64,000 nucleotides of DNA from Alnus glutinosa (taxonomy: Eukaryota; Streptophyta; Magnoliopsida; Fagales; Betulaceae), in contig NC_084899.1 in NCBI RefSeq assembly GCF_958979055.1, positions 1,128,501-1,192,500 of the forward strand, read 5' to 3'. Every line of letters begins with the position of its first letter. Position 1 is the first letter of the stretch. The notes beneath the pieces were generated by a model. That model was given only the letters and a program-made list of their open reading frames with translations, was not told the origin of the DNA and searched no databases. This document shows, piece after piece, positions 38,650 to 49,656 of this stretch. The translations under genes were made by a program, and so were the position numbers.

Positions 38650-38922
38650 TGTGACTCTTCTTGTTGCCACCATCATACCCACCTCCTTTATACCCACCAC
38701 TGCCACCATATCCACCCCCGCCACCTCCTCGCTCACCAAATCTCCCACCACGGACTCGATCTGGTTCTCCAAAGCCTCGCCCTCGCCTAGGATTCAGAAG
38801 CCCTCTGTGCATATCCAGGACAGGTGCACGAACAGGTCGTCCCCTCTGTCATCTGGGGTTATGAACTCGAACCCCTTTTGGTCATTGAACTACTTCACTG
38901 TCCCACTCAGCCTCTCGCCCAT
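38650..38922 (-). pseudogene. Captured cold-shock-domain / glycine-rich protein fragment
   Basis: On the minus strand the reading starts MGERLSGTVK, then a stop codon replaces the usual Trp of VKWFN, then [20 protein letters not shown] and VHLS. This is the RNP1-containing half of a plant cold-shock-domain protein (GRP2/CSP type, nucleic-acid chaperones). After about residue 45 the rest of the domain is missing and the frame passes into an Arg/Gly-rich tail (GGRFGERGGGGGGYGGSGGY). The stop, the Gly-to-Glu change in GFGF and the deletion show that it is not functional. It lies wholly inside the Harbinger-like element. Confidence 0.8.
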
Positions 38923-38941
38923 CTCTCTCACAAAACCGAAA

Positions 38942-38948
<7 letters not shown>

Positions 38949-38981
<33 letters not shown>
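38949..38981 (+). repeat. (CT)n microsatellite inside the Harbinger-like element
   Basis: An uninterrupted (tc)n tract of about 33 bases, just upstream of the captured cold-shock gene start on the minus strand. Confidence 0.85.
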
Positions 38982-38984
<3 letters not shown>

Positions 38985-39669
38985 TCTTTGCGATATGTGT
39001 GGACTTTGGCGTTACAGGTGTGGAACTGCTAGGATCAGCCGAACAAAATTACTTGGTACGGCCGTCAGATCCATGAGGAGGAAGAGGACTGCCAGGATCA
39101 GCTGAAGAGGTCGATGTCGTTAGTGAATCCCGGAGAAGACAATGGCAGCAAGAGAGAGAAGATGAGAGAGTAAAGAAAGAAGAAAAGAAATGAGTAAAAA
39201 AATAAAAGTAAGAAAGAGAAAAAAGAATAAAATAAGAGTAAGAAATAGTATTTAATTGATATAGGGAAATATAAGAGAATTTATTGTGAAGTGTTTTTTT
39301 TTAGGAAGCAAAAAATAGTTTTATTCTCTAAATATAAAGAAAATGGTTGAAAGACTGTTGTTAGTGCCCTTATCTACAATTCGGTCCCTGTCCTGGATCG
39401 TTGTTTATTGTCTACTGATTTGTACGTTGCTGTGTCTTTCATTATTGGGTGGCCCATAGATTGAGAAAAGAATATTATATATTTCCCTCGGCGACTAATT
39501 AACCAACACGGCTTTTAGATTAACTACTGAATATTACTTTAATCCTGATAATGATAGAATTCTCTTCACTCTTACTAGTCATACCCACTGGGCCACTGCA
39601 TATAATGATGTTAACCTTGAAGCTTCTCTACAAAATTCCAAATCCTTGGCGATTTTCACAAACCCAAAA

Positions 39670-40194
39670 ATGGGCGATGTACCAGGCCTCCTCACACAGC
39701 CGCCGCCTCCCTCTGCGCCAAAACCCCACATGCCCATGTTGTATTACGGCCTCCTGGTTATTGGAACCGCCGCGCTTCTGCTGGCAGTGTACAACCTACT
39801 CATCATCAGATGGTGTACGCAGCGCCGCCACAGCCAGGCTCCGCCGAGACCAAGTCCGTTGGTGGAGATCTCAGCGGGCGGCCAGAGCTTTGAAAACCTT
39901 AACAGGAACTTGTTGTCCAGCTTTAAGTACAAGAACGAAGATGGAGGAGGAGGAGGAGTGGCACAAGATGAGTGTGCGGTTTGCTTGTCGGTTTTTGAGG
40001 AAGGTGAAGAGCTGCGGACGCTGCCGCGTTGCAAGCACTCCTTTCATGCTCCATGCATAGATATGTGGCTCTACTCTCACTCTGATTGCCCGCTTTGTAG
40101 GGCTCCGGTGGGTTCGTGGTGTCAGCGACATGCCTTGTATAGGCAGCCGGCGAATTCTAGAGGAGGTTTGCTGGATTCAAGCATCTCAGTTTGA
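39670..40194 (+). CDS. ATL-family RING-H2 E3 ubiquitin ligase
   Basis: Intronless, 174 residues, starting at the ATG in caaaaATGGGCGATG; the upstream frame has no ATG. Pro-rich N terminus, one membrane helix at about 23-46 ([20 protein letters not shown]), a basic flank, and a RING-H2 finger with Cys102, Cys105, Cys121, His123, His126, Cys129, Cys140 and Cys143 (C-x2-C-x15-C-x-H-x2-H-x2-C-x10-C-x2-C) plus the conserved Trp133 and Pro141 that contact the E2. The GLD motif between helix and RING is weak ([16 protein letters not shown]). ATL proteins are membrane-anchored E3 ligases, often induced by defence or stress. It stands alone on the plus strand. Confidence 0.92.
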   Translation: MGDVPGLLTQPPPPSAPKPHMPMLYYGLLVIGTAALLLAVYNLLIIRWCTQRRHSQAPPRPSPLVEISAGGQSFENLNRNLLSSFKYKNEDGGGGGVAQDECAVCLSVFEEGEELRTLPRCKHSFHAPCIDMWLYSHSDCPLCRAPVGSWCQRHALYRQPANSRGGLLDSSISV

Positions 40195-41879
40195 TAGGAT
40201 TTTTATTTTTATTTTTATTTTTTATTTTTCGATTGAAAAATACCTTCTCCTTTTTTTCATTGGGAATTGAAGGGGAATTTTGATACCCTTGCGTGTACGT
40301 TTGTTGGTGTCTGTGGGCCTGTGAGGACGATAAGAACAAAGAAAGATTGGGTAGGAAGCAGGTTGCACCGATGGTGTTGTGTCTGGACAAACTTTTTATC
40401 CAATTCAGTCCATTAAATTAATTGAAAAAAATATTATTCTTTTCAAACTTTCTCTCAAATTTGCTCACCAAATAATGTGTTACAATCTTATAAGATGGTG
40501 ATATGCTTTTCAAAATAATAAATTATATAAGATTGTGACACATAATTAAAGAGCAAATTTGGGAGAAATTTTTTGAGAAGTGTAACATTTCTCAATTAAT
40601 TGCTGTGTCTAAAATGATAAATGCTAGAGCTTATTCTAGTGTCTTTTTGGATCCTTCTATGTTAGCATAAAAAGATCTCAGAAGAATACTAAAATGAGCT
40701 CTGACATTTCTCGTGTTTCTTTATAAAGTTTTCCTCCAAAATGTTGTGTCCGAGTAATTCTTTTATGCATTTTTAGAAGTGTATGTTAGAATTACATGTA
40801 TCTTGAACAGGTGTTAAATTAATAGACTGAATTAGAGGAAATTCTTTTCAATCCAATTGTGAAGAATCCTGTCCTTTATGTGATGCTTTTTTGTATAAGC
40901 CTTTCCATTCAAGTTCCATAATCACCATTCTAACTTATGTCACTTTTGATGAATTTAGTATCGTCTTATAATTGGATAAGGATCATCTTCATTTGTGTGG
41001 TCAATATTTAATATTGTTGCCACTAACAATATAAATGATGTCATAATATTTAAATTTTTTGAATAAATATCAATATATTTATTATATCTATAATTAAAGA
41101 AACCGTTCTTGTTAATTGGTTTAGCCTTCTATTTCCCATCTAAAATAAATTTTTTTTTTAAAAAAAAAAATCCCTTAAAAATATGATTTATACAATATAA
41201 TCGTGTTTTAGTGAACCTAAACGAGGACATAATCCAGATTCCGGACAACTAGTGTTATCTATTACGTATTCAAATGCAACCTAAAGCAGAAAGAATAGAT
41301 TCATTTTCCAACGGGCTGCAATAAAGAAGGTGAAAAGAAAAACAAACAATACTAGAGACCTCAATATCCAGATTTAAAAGGCAGATTTCCACTTCAAGAG
41401 CCTAGCTGCGCTGAAAAAGTATCCACTTTATGCTGGTCCTTGGCATTCAGGGTTTAAACCTCATAATATAATCATAATTTAATATTATTGTATTTAATGG
41501 TATAAATAATGTCAAATGATAAATATGTTGACATACTATTCAAAAAATTTAAATGATGTGATATCATTTACACCATTTTTTTTTTTAATAAGACACATCA
41601 TTAAAAGCGTAAGGTGAAAAAACATATGCTTCCCACATGCTAAAGAATACATGTCATCTTAAATATGGTTTGTATAAAAATTTCCTACAATCCGGTTTGA
41701 AGAAAATTTATTTATTTTAATTAAAAAATAAAAATAAAAACCCAAACGAGAAAGAGCAAAAAGTACAAAAAAGAAAAGAGAAAAACTATAATTAATCGTC
41801 AAAGAAACACTGAAGCTGCTGTCTATGTATCTAATGGTATCATTTACACTCATTTTTAATGACGAGGAACCCCTCCAAG
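40195..41879. other. ATL-VPS2.1 intergenic region, no gene
   Basis: AT-rich. A LINE 3'-tail-like stretch lies near 41,578-41,660 (tttttaataagacacatcat followed by taaaagcgtaagg). The rest has scattered homopolymers and no supported frame. Confidence 0.4.
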
Positions 41880-42115
41880 GCATGATCACTTCGTGTACCC
41901 ACTCCTGTCAGGTAAACCTCAGACCTGTGTAAGGCATCTCCTCCACACAAATCGGATAATACTCCAACTTTGCCCGCGGGCTAGCCCCAAAAAATTATTT
42001 GTATCCAAGACGATTCGAACCTTAAACCTCATGGGTACACCCTTAAATGCAACAATATTAATTCCGGACCACAAAGCGGCTCTCCTACCGTCATCACCAC
42101 TCATGAGTGTATACA
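41880..42115 (-). mobile_element. SINE-like repeat
   Basis: On the minus strand gaggtttaaggttcgaatcg carries a box-B-like ggttcgaatc, followed by cttggatacaaataattttt and a GC-rich part (gctagcccgcgggcaaagtt). A box-A-like ggtaggagagcc lies about 65 bases upstream. This layout resembles common plant tRNA-related SINEs. A target duplication could not be fixed. Confidence 0.45.
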
Positions 42116-42541
42116 TTTAATTTTTATCCCCACTGTATCCTGTTGTGTTCATCAATTGAGCAAAACCGGAAAGGAATAGGTACGGTCTCCAAAATTATCT
42201 ACTAATATTTCATGTATGACATTAACGCAGATATAATTTCAACACTACCAAGAGCATTTTAAACGCCAATAGAATCACAACACATGAAGAGAATCTTCTG
42301 ATTTCACCGAGTAATGTGTCTATTGCCTACACAAGCATATATATCTCGGCCTATAATAGTAAATCACACATTTCTATATGTATAAATTTTCCACATGTTA
42401 TGCTATTGAAATCTCCACTTTGTTTTTCAAACCCTGAGTTAATCAATTCTGGCTCAATTTTCATAAAAATTACATGCCCCAAATGAAACTTTCACTTTAT
42501 ACAGCAGACCTGAGGTTTATAATATAGAAAGGACATGAAGA

Positions 42542-44928
42542 TTACATTCTTCTCAAATTATCTAACCTTGCCTGTAACTCGCTATCTATTCCACCGTCAT
42601 CAGTAGTCGCTGTTTCCACTTGTGGAACCTTACTCTTGGCCGCCGGCGTAGCAACAGCAGATGATGGTGCATTAACAAGCTGTGTATCAAATTAAAACAG
42701 GTTTAAGACAGTAATTGTGATCCAATAGTTTGATTCCAACACCCAAGAAAAAAAGAATCCTCATTTGCTAAGTCAATCATGAGAACAGTGGGGAAAAACA
42801 TGAGAACAGGTTTAAGTACCTCTTGATTGACGTCAATTCCAATCTCATCAAGAACTTGATTCACTAGTTCGTCTGTCTCTTCCTCTTCCTCGTCCCCTTC
42901 CAAAGCATCATCAATAGCATCTCCCATCACTTCAGTCATCAATTCCATCTTCTCATTCTGCCTCTCAAATTCTTGCATAATTTTCTGCAATGATGGCAAG
43001 TTCATCTGTCTATTCATCTGGCCCATTGCCTTTGTCACACCTTTCATTGCCTCTCCCATCGCTTGTGTTGATTTCAACGTCTACAAGTAAATCCGACTTT
43101 TAGAATCACGATGGGATAAACACAGGCTTTTGCAAACTTACGAGGTCATGCAAGACTCAAACCATAAGGCTCAAAGAAAGACTGAGATACGCAGTACTAT
43201 AGATATTTTAATCTGGTGTCCCTAAAAAGAATACAGGGTTTCATAGCCAACCCGCAAATTTTTTTTTTTTCTCTCTCTCTTTTTTGATAGTCAAATATAA
43301 CTAAAACACAAGTATAGGACATATACCACCTCCTTTTTCATAGTTACAGCGTCAACCTTGAAAACTAGCTGGCCTTACTTAGTGGTATCCTAAACACCAC
43401 TTATATTCTTAAATAACAAAAGGCTACTAGCTTCCTCACGGAAAGCAAGTAACCACAATCATCTTCTGCTAGCATGGTTGGAAAAGATAGGCCTTGAGCT
43501 ATTAGTACAATAGAAGAAATGCATGCCATCAGTATTAAACATTACAAGCATATAAGAAAGCATAACATACCTGAATTCTGAGGGATACACCCTGGAGTTG
43601 AGATTTAAGCTTATAAAATTTTTCAATCTGATGCCGTGTTCTAACAAGATCTTTCGCCATCACCTTCACAGCTCCCTGAAACAAAAATTACACCAAATCA
43701 AAGATAAATTTGACTGGAGTGGCCGCCAAACCTGTTTTATCGGGCTCCATTAAAATTGTACATAAAGCCGGTTTAATATCGGCCATAAATTTGGCAATTC
43801 TGAGACAAACAGATTTTGTGGCAGAAAAATGCGTCATTAGTTCACAAGTTGAAAACCAAAACTAAGTTTGACCTGCTTCTTCACACCAGTTTGATGAAAT
43901 CTAAAGAGAATACCCCCATAAACTTGAATGAAACCAACCGGAAAGTGGCAGGGAACAAAAAATATGAGAGCCAAAAAGCTCTAGTACAAATGGTTACTTC
44001 CTCCCCATGTACAAACAAAGTGGATGGTGAGGTCATGGACTCAAGAGCCAGTAGTTCATGACTTAAAAGAAGAAATGAACTTTAGTACTGGCTTGGGAGA
44101 TTCAAGTGAACACCGTATCTAGGCATTTGCCTCTTGTTTTTTATTGAACTTCGTAAGGATTGATGACTGGTCAGACAACAAAGCTCTTATTTAATGTAAA
44201 ATAGCCATGCCATTACTCCTGCATTCTAGGTCACAGATATGTCAATAAAAAAACTATTTTATCTTAAAACTAAAAGAAAGACACTCGCGTGCCTGTGAAA
44301 GAATCTAAAGAGATTATGAAATAAAAGTGCATGTGACGTTCAACTAGAGAAGCATCATGTGCCGCATTAATTTTTTTCCTTCTTATTTTTCCCGTTACAA
44401 AGTAAAGTTTTGACAGAAACATTGTATAAGTATATTTTCTCAGACACTATAACTAGCATCAACATGCGTGATCTCATTCACCTCAACCTAGTTGGAGCAA
44501 TTAAACCTCAATATGACATCCAAAAAAACAAAGGCACACTTAAGTCTAACAGAAAATAAAGCTCAAAAAGATCAAAATTATGCCTGACTAGTATAAAGTT
44601 GTCAAGTCAATGCATGTAAGATATTAACTCCAAAAACTGGAACTCTTGCACTGAGATTGCCTACATCACAGTTGAGCTGTATTTGCCTTCCCCATCTGCC
44701 ACATACGGCAGTTGGGTAGGGATCTGTGATCACAAAAGTAGCTCAACTAGCACCTATTAGGAGATAAAGAAAGCTAGACATATATTCTGATGAAACAAGC
44801 AAAACGTGCAAGTAGTAGGAGAAGATAAACATACCATCTGCCCTTGTTTAGCACTTTTCTTTATCTCCATAATTAGTTTCTTCTCCTGCGTTTGCAGACC
44901 TTGTCTCTCCCGTTCTATTTCTCTAATG

Positions 44929-44960
<32 letters not shown>

Positions 44961-45783
44961 AAGTTCTGTAGATAACAATTTTGCAACCACGCATAAATTC
45001 AGTTTGAAACACGATATATTGGTTAAAAATAAAGCCCAATTGTAACTACGAAAGCAATGCACCATCCCCAATTACAACAAAACACAGTTGATCTGCTCGC
45101 TCAGATGACAATATGCAATGTCATTTGTGACATTAGGCAAATTATGGACCCGGAACACCCCATTTTATAACCCAATCAAAGAAGTTATAACAAAACGATA
45201 TCCTTGTATTTCACAAATTCTGAAATCCACCATCAAATAGATTACAACATGTACGCAATTATATCCTGATTCTTTGTGAACCGTAATCGTTACAAAAATA
45301 TTCTAATGTGCAGCAGTGAAGAAATCTTTTTGCTTTTTTTCTGAGCAGCCTAGCAATCTACATCTGACAAATTCGATGTGATTCTTTCTGATTAATCTTA
45401 GTACACAACATTATACTCCAATTGTACATAATCACAATCAAACAAAGAGATCAGCGATTCAGGATGAAGTAATCCTTCAATTTCCTCCTCGGAAAAACGG
45501 TCAACAATTGAAAAGCCTAGCCGGCTAGCCCTGATTGCAAATCTAAGTCCTAGTCCAAATCAAAACCTGTATCGTATCGCAACTATCAAATCGATCCAAA
45601 AACCAGGCTTCGATCGCACCCAATATCAGAAAATAAATCCGTAGACTTCTTGCGACATTTAAATCCGACAGATACACGAATCGTTTCCGCAAATCATGTT
45701 CTTAACAAACCACAACAAACAAAAAAGGAAAGGTCAGAGGACGAACCTGCGGGAGTTTTTCTCTTGCCGAATAGAAAGCTCAT
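42542..45783 (-). CDS. VPS2.1: ESCRT-III subunit VPS2.1 (SNF7/CHMP2 family)
   Basis: Five exons on the minus strand: 45783-45747, 44965-44835, 43675-43571, 43080-42820 and 42679-42542. All introns are GT-AG and join in frame to 223 residues. It begins MSFLFGKRKTPAELLRENKR, a basic N-terminal helix followed by the long charged alpha1-alpha2 hairpin of SNF7 proteins. It then has AMGQMNRQMNLPSLQKIMQE, an acidic stretch (EGDEEEEETDE) and a C-terminal MIT-interacting motif (DSELQARLDNLRRM) that recruits the VPS4/SKD1 ATPase. VPS2 polymerises on endosomes during multivesicular-body formation. The length matches Arabidopsis VPS2.1 (At2g06530), and the co-location with PsbX and RPA1A supports that orthology. 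Confidence 0.96.
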
Positions 45784-46117
45784 GGCGATCGAGAATTGGT
45801 ATGCTTCTGAATCGTGTCCGATGGTCCGGAGGTCTTTGCTTTTGGCTTCTTAAGCAAAGATGGTCGCTGAGGTTTTTTGATCGTCCAACTCTTCTCTCAC
45901 GCGGTATAGTGGTTGAGGAATGGAATATCAATCTGCGGAAACCCCATCCGTTCACACGTGGCAACGCTGAGGTTGTAGGGCCCCACTCCCATCTTTTGCT
46001 TAATTGCTTAAACTATGCCATTTTGGATGGCGAATGGTGTCGGTTGTGACGAAGAAAGGTGACAATTTTTTTTTACAGGAATTGCAAATTTCACTCGAAG
46101 TTAATATAATTTTTGAG

Positions 46118-46240
46118 TTGACGTGGAATACTCAATTTATTTTTAAATTAATTTTAATTAAAATATAAATAAAAAAATTAAGAGCCCGTTGAATATGCCA
46201 CGTCAACTGAATATGCTGAAAGAATGTCAAATAGTATTTT
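46118..46240. mobile_element. Small foldback MITE
   Basis: gagttgacgtggaatactca at the left and tgccacgtcaactgaatat at the right pair around an AT-rich centre. It lies upstream of VPS2.1 and next to the Mutator-like element. Confidence 0.5.
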
Positions 46241-46251
46241 TTATATATTAA

Positions 46252-47399
46252 AGGTTAAATACATTTTTAGTTCTTGAGTTTTAAAAACTTTATTTTTTAG
46301 TACCTAAGTTTCAATTCGCATCACAGATGCTACTTCAGTTTTGAGAAAATACTGAATTAATACCTTAGTTAAGTTTTCCGTCAAAAACTAACAGTCCGCC
46401 ACATGTCAACCCAGTGGCGGAGCTAGGAATCTATCTTAGTAGAGGCGGAGCTAGGAACATTTGCGTGTAGAGGAAGATTTGCTAGTACAGTCAACCCCTG
46501 AGGATTGACACGTGTTGTAATATAATAATAATAATAATAAAAATAAAAAAATAAAAAAAAAATAAAAAAAAAAAAAAGAAGAAGAAGAAGATAAGTAGTG
46601 GCTGGCCACCCCGGTCATGGGGGTGGCTCAGCCGCTCTCTTCTTCTTCTTTTTCTTTTTTCATTTTTTTTTTTTAAGTTTTTAATAATTTTTTTTAGTTT
46701 TATTTTTTTTTAAGAGATAATTTCACAAAAAGGTATCGAACTATAGGCCGTTTTGACGGAAGGACACTAAACTTCAAAAACTGTCGAACCCAGGTATTCA
46801 ATTATCCTAAACCTCACTTTAGGGTATTCCGTCTGGTTCAGACGTTAAAACCAGACGAAATTGCAATCACGTGAAATGCACGTGACTTTTTCGCCCGTTT
46901 CTACCTGATTTGCCCATATGAGCAATGTATACAAAACTGATGATTGAGGGCAAAACGGGTAGAAACGGTCGAAAAAGTCACGTGTATGTCACGTGATTGC
47001 AATTCCGTCTGGTTTTAACGCCTAAACCAGACGGAATACCCTAATGTGAGGGTTTAGGATAATTGAATACCCGGGTTCGACAATTTTTGAAGTTTAGTGT
47101 TCTTCCGTCAAAACGGCCTATAGTTCGATACCCTTTTGTGAAGTTATTCATTTTTTTAATTTTTTAATTAATTTGTAAAGATTTTTTATTTTTTATTTTT
47201 GTAATTTTGTATATTGTGACATGTGTCAACCCTCATGGATTAATATGTGGCGGACAGTTAATTTTTTAACGGAAAACTTGACTGAGGTACTAATTTGGTA
47301 TTTTTTTTAAAACTAAAACATCATCTGTGATGCGAATTGAAACTCAAAGACTAAAAAATAAAATTTTCAAAACTCAAGGACCAAAAGTGTATTTAACCC
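46252..47399. mobile_element. Mutator-like TIR element, interrupted by a second MITE
   Basis: The left end AGGTTAAATACATTTTTAG and right end AAGTGTATTTAACCC are inverted, with long arms (cctaagtttcaattcgcatc against gatgcgaattgaaactcaaa, and acatgtcaaccc against acatgtgtcaaccctc). Flanks atatattaa and taatattaa give a 7/9 match, fitting an old 9-bp duplication. The core at 46,600-46,635 has gtggctggccaccccgg. A separate foldback occupies 46,714-47,150. Confidence 0.65.
46714..47150. mobile_element. Long foldback MITE nested in the Mutator-like element
   Basis: Two arms of over 150 bases are almost exact complements: ttcacaaaaaggtatcgaac and gcctatagttcgataccctt at the ends, then tcacgtgaaatgcacgtgac-type and cagacggaataccctaatgt pieces further in. 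Direct repeats of tttttttaa (46,705-46,713 and 47,151-47,159) fit a 9-bp target duplication, though the low complexity weakens this. The high arm identity suggests a younger age than its host. Confidence 0.7.
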
Positions 47400-47410
47400 T
47401 AATATTAAAG

Positions 47411-48074
47411 ATGACATTGTTTATTGAAAGACAAATTTTAGACTTACACTACTGTTAATATGTAATTAGAGTGTGTTAAACAAAAATTATTAGCTGCTGA
47501 CATGGCCCGACCATGACGCTGACGCATGTCAATAAAAAGACACAAGAACAAGCAGGCCCAATACTACAATGAAGCCCGTTTGGATGATTGGAATGGTAGG
47601 TCCACCAACATATTCAAACTATTTGTTGGTTCAGATGATGTAGGCCCAAAGCTCATGAATTCGCAGGTTCGAATTGATAGATGGTTGTATTTTTGAGACC
47701 AATAGAACCAGGCCAAAACCATTCGGCCAAAAATATACATTGTCGGACCATAACTGGACATGACTTAAACAATGGGTTTAGGACTTTTTGAGTTCAAAAC
47801 TCCTGTCCAGCCATTGGATCCGTATTGAATTTATTGATGAGTTTTTTCTTTTTTCTTTTAAAAAAAGTGTATATTTTGCAATAACAATTTTAAAATGTAT
47901 AATTTTGAAACATGGTAATTTTAAAATATATTTAATCAAAATATAATTTTTAAAAATATAGTGAAGTATTTGGTGGAATTTTTATTTGGCCTTTAAGATA
48001 ACAATACATACTACTGTTTAAAAATTGCCCTTTTTTTATTTTTATTTATTTATTTATTTTTTATTTTTTTTGAA
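47411..48074. other. Spacer, no gene recognised
   Basis: AT-rich DNA with short frames only. The motif caggttcgaattgatagatg near 47,664 looks like a box-B remnant, but nothing tRNA-like surrounds it. Confidence 0.35.
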
Positions 48075-48256
48075 GAATATTGCTATACTTCACATCAAAA
48101 TCACACCAGTAACACCACAATCACACTATAGTGATGTCAGACGTGGCACGGGCTAGAGTAACCCTTAGTTTTTTTTTTTTTTTTTAAAACAACGGCAGAT
48201 TTAAAGGCTATTAATCAATGTCATACGAGCATAGTGTGATTTTGGTGTGAAGAATA
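48075..48256. mobile_element. Foldback MITE
   Basis: The left arm atattgctatacttcacatc followed by aaaatcacac pairs with the right arm gtgtgattttggtgtgaaga followed by ataatattt. The middle has a T/A homopolymer near 48,168-48,186. Confidence 0.55.
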
Positions 48257-48342
48257 ATATTTATCTTTTTTCAAATGAGTAATATTACATACCACATAAA
48301 CATCTAACAAATATTCTGCAACGTTAATGTGGTAAGGTCTAA

Positions 48343-48345
<3 letters not shown>

Positions 48346-48391
<46 letters not shown>
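48346..48391. repeat. (TA)n microsatellite
   Basis: An uninterrupted at-dinucleotide tract of about 46 bases between the left arm and the retroelement-like fragment. A similar tract lies at 49,619-49,653. Confidence 0.9.
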
Positions 48392-48394
<3 letters not shown>

Positions 48395-48830
48395 TGCTCT
48401 GCTTTTTATTCTGCCAAGCAATCGGTAGCCCCTTCCCAGGCTTCCCGAACTGAAGAAGGAGAAATTTCTCCCCCTGCTTCTATTTCTCCCTTTGCTTCTG
48501 ATTTAAATGCTCCCATGTATGAGCCTATTTTCATCATTGTAATACTATAACTGCTTACCTCAAGAAAATGAATTTTCATGATCTTGATTGGCCTTCTTTG
48601 GAAAAAGATATTCATTCCAAAGAAAACCTCTGGCATAGGCTTATTTTTGCTAAATCTTTTTCAAAACACGAACAAGGTTTGATAAAACTTCAATAGGTGG
48701 AAAAGATGATTGAAGATCAAAGGCATATTTTGTTTTTCGATTTTCTCCAGGAAAATAAACCTAGTATTTTAAATATTATTAAAAAACCTTTTATTTTGGC
48801 TAAAGATAACACAGTTGTCAAAGCCTCTCA
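48392..48830 (+). mobile_element. Fossil retroelement- or pararetrovirus-like coding fragment
   Basis: About 440 bases of plus-strand sequence with coding character in several short stretches. It resembles a structural or polyprotein region of an LTR-retroelement or plant pararetrovirus relative, but the family is not settled. It is short, broken and clearly old. No reverse transcriptase, LTR or primer-binding site is next to it. Confidence 0.3.
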
Positions 48831-49026
48831 TATATATATATAATAAAATAAAAAAGACTATTAGACCCTGTCACTTCAATTTTATGGGATATTTGCGAGA
48901 TGTTAACATGGTACCTAACATAAAAAAGACTATTAGACCCTGTCACATCAACTTTATGGGATATTTGCGAGATGTTAACATGGTATCTAACATTACTCTT
49001 TTCCTTTCAAATGATATACTTTTCGC

Positions 49027-49150
49027 GATGAGCAATGCTACTCTTTACATTCAATTTGTACTAGACATGATGTGTTTAGTCACTTGAAACACTCAACGTT
49101 AACTGATGTGAAATAAGTACAATACATAAGTGTAAAGAATAATATTATTC
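49027..49150. mobile_element. Foldback MITE
   Basis: The left arm gagcaatgctactctttaca and the complement of the right arm, gaataatattattctttaca, are inverted termini. A diverged relative is near 10,310. Confidence 0.55.
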
Positions 49151-49247
49151 CGCAATTTCGTTTGAAGATGCACTTTTGTCTGCTAAATTGCAAGACCAAA
49201 CATGCTCAAATTGGTAATTAAAAATCTCTAAAAGATAAAGAGTGGTT

Positions 49248-49480
49248 GGTGCACAACATTTATACAGTCACTCACATTGGTGGAACCCAAGCATATGGAT
49301 TTCACATATAAAGGTTAGAGAAATGATCAAAATACTCGCAATGTACAACAATGGTGTGTGTGAGTCCTACCCCAATGTGTCTTCTTGTTGTACAATTGTT
49401 GTACTCCAATAGTGCAAGGATCATTTCCCTAAAGGTTATACTAATGTGAGTGGTTGTGTAAATGTTGTACACAATATTAT
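49248..49480. mobile_element. Foldback MITE split by a later insertion
   Basis: The outer arms gtgcacaacatttatacagt followed by cactcacatt, and the complement of aatgtgagtggttgtgtaaa followed by tgttgtacac, pair well. The element is interrupted at 49,318-49,430 by another MITE. Confidence 0.6.
49318..49430. mobile_element. 113-bp hAT-type MITE nested in another MITE
   Basis: The ends gagaaatgatc and ggatcatttccct are inverted. AAAGGTTA flanks both sides exactly (49,310-49,317 and 49,431-49,438), a perfect 8-bp duplication typical of hAT elements. The interior pairs acaacaatggtg-like and tacaattgttgta stretches. Confidence 0.75.
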
Positions 49481-49499
49481 TGTGCTACAGTGCAAAGAT

Positions 49500-49615
49500 A
49501 TTTTTCAAAGAAAAAAGTTGGTGTTCATTTCGTACTAATAAATTTATTTTTAAAATGTGTTAGTTGTACAATATAAAGGTGTATAATATTTGTATAATAA
49601 GACACATTGGTAAGA

Positions 49616-49656
<41 letters not shown>

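Larger units (their letters stand above)
38426..39369. mobile_element. PIF/Harbinger-like element carrying host gene DNA (Pack-type)
   Basis: The ends are inverted (left gagcactagtagcagtctcc, complement of right gggcactaacaacagtcttt, 15 of the first 21 positions equal) and both are flanked by TTA (38,423-38,425 and 39,370-39,372), the PIF/Harbinger target. The subterminal arms also pair loosely (ccctaaatatagggaaaa against ttctctaaatataaagaaaa). There is no transposase inside. Instead, the interior holds a degenerate cold-shock-domain gene fragment and a (ct)n tract that could be that gene's 5' leader. Confidence 0.65.
48257..49010. mobile_element. Inverted-repeat element enclosing a retroelement-like fragment
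   Basis: The left arm (48,257-48,345) and the right arm (48,920-49,010) are diverged complements of about 85 bases (caaatgagtaatattacata against the complement of taacattactcttttcc). The right arm is tandemly duplicated: the 69-base unit gactattagaccctgtcac... occurs at about 48,855 and 48,924. Between the arms lie a (TA)n tract and a protein-coding fossil. Confidence 0.55.

Noticed and set aside
48346-49653. CRISPR-like regular repeats
   Set aside because: The repeats are (TA)n microsatellites and two tandem copies of a MITE arm; there is no repeat-spacer pattern, and the genome is a plant's.
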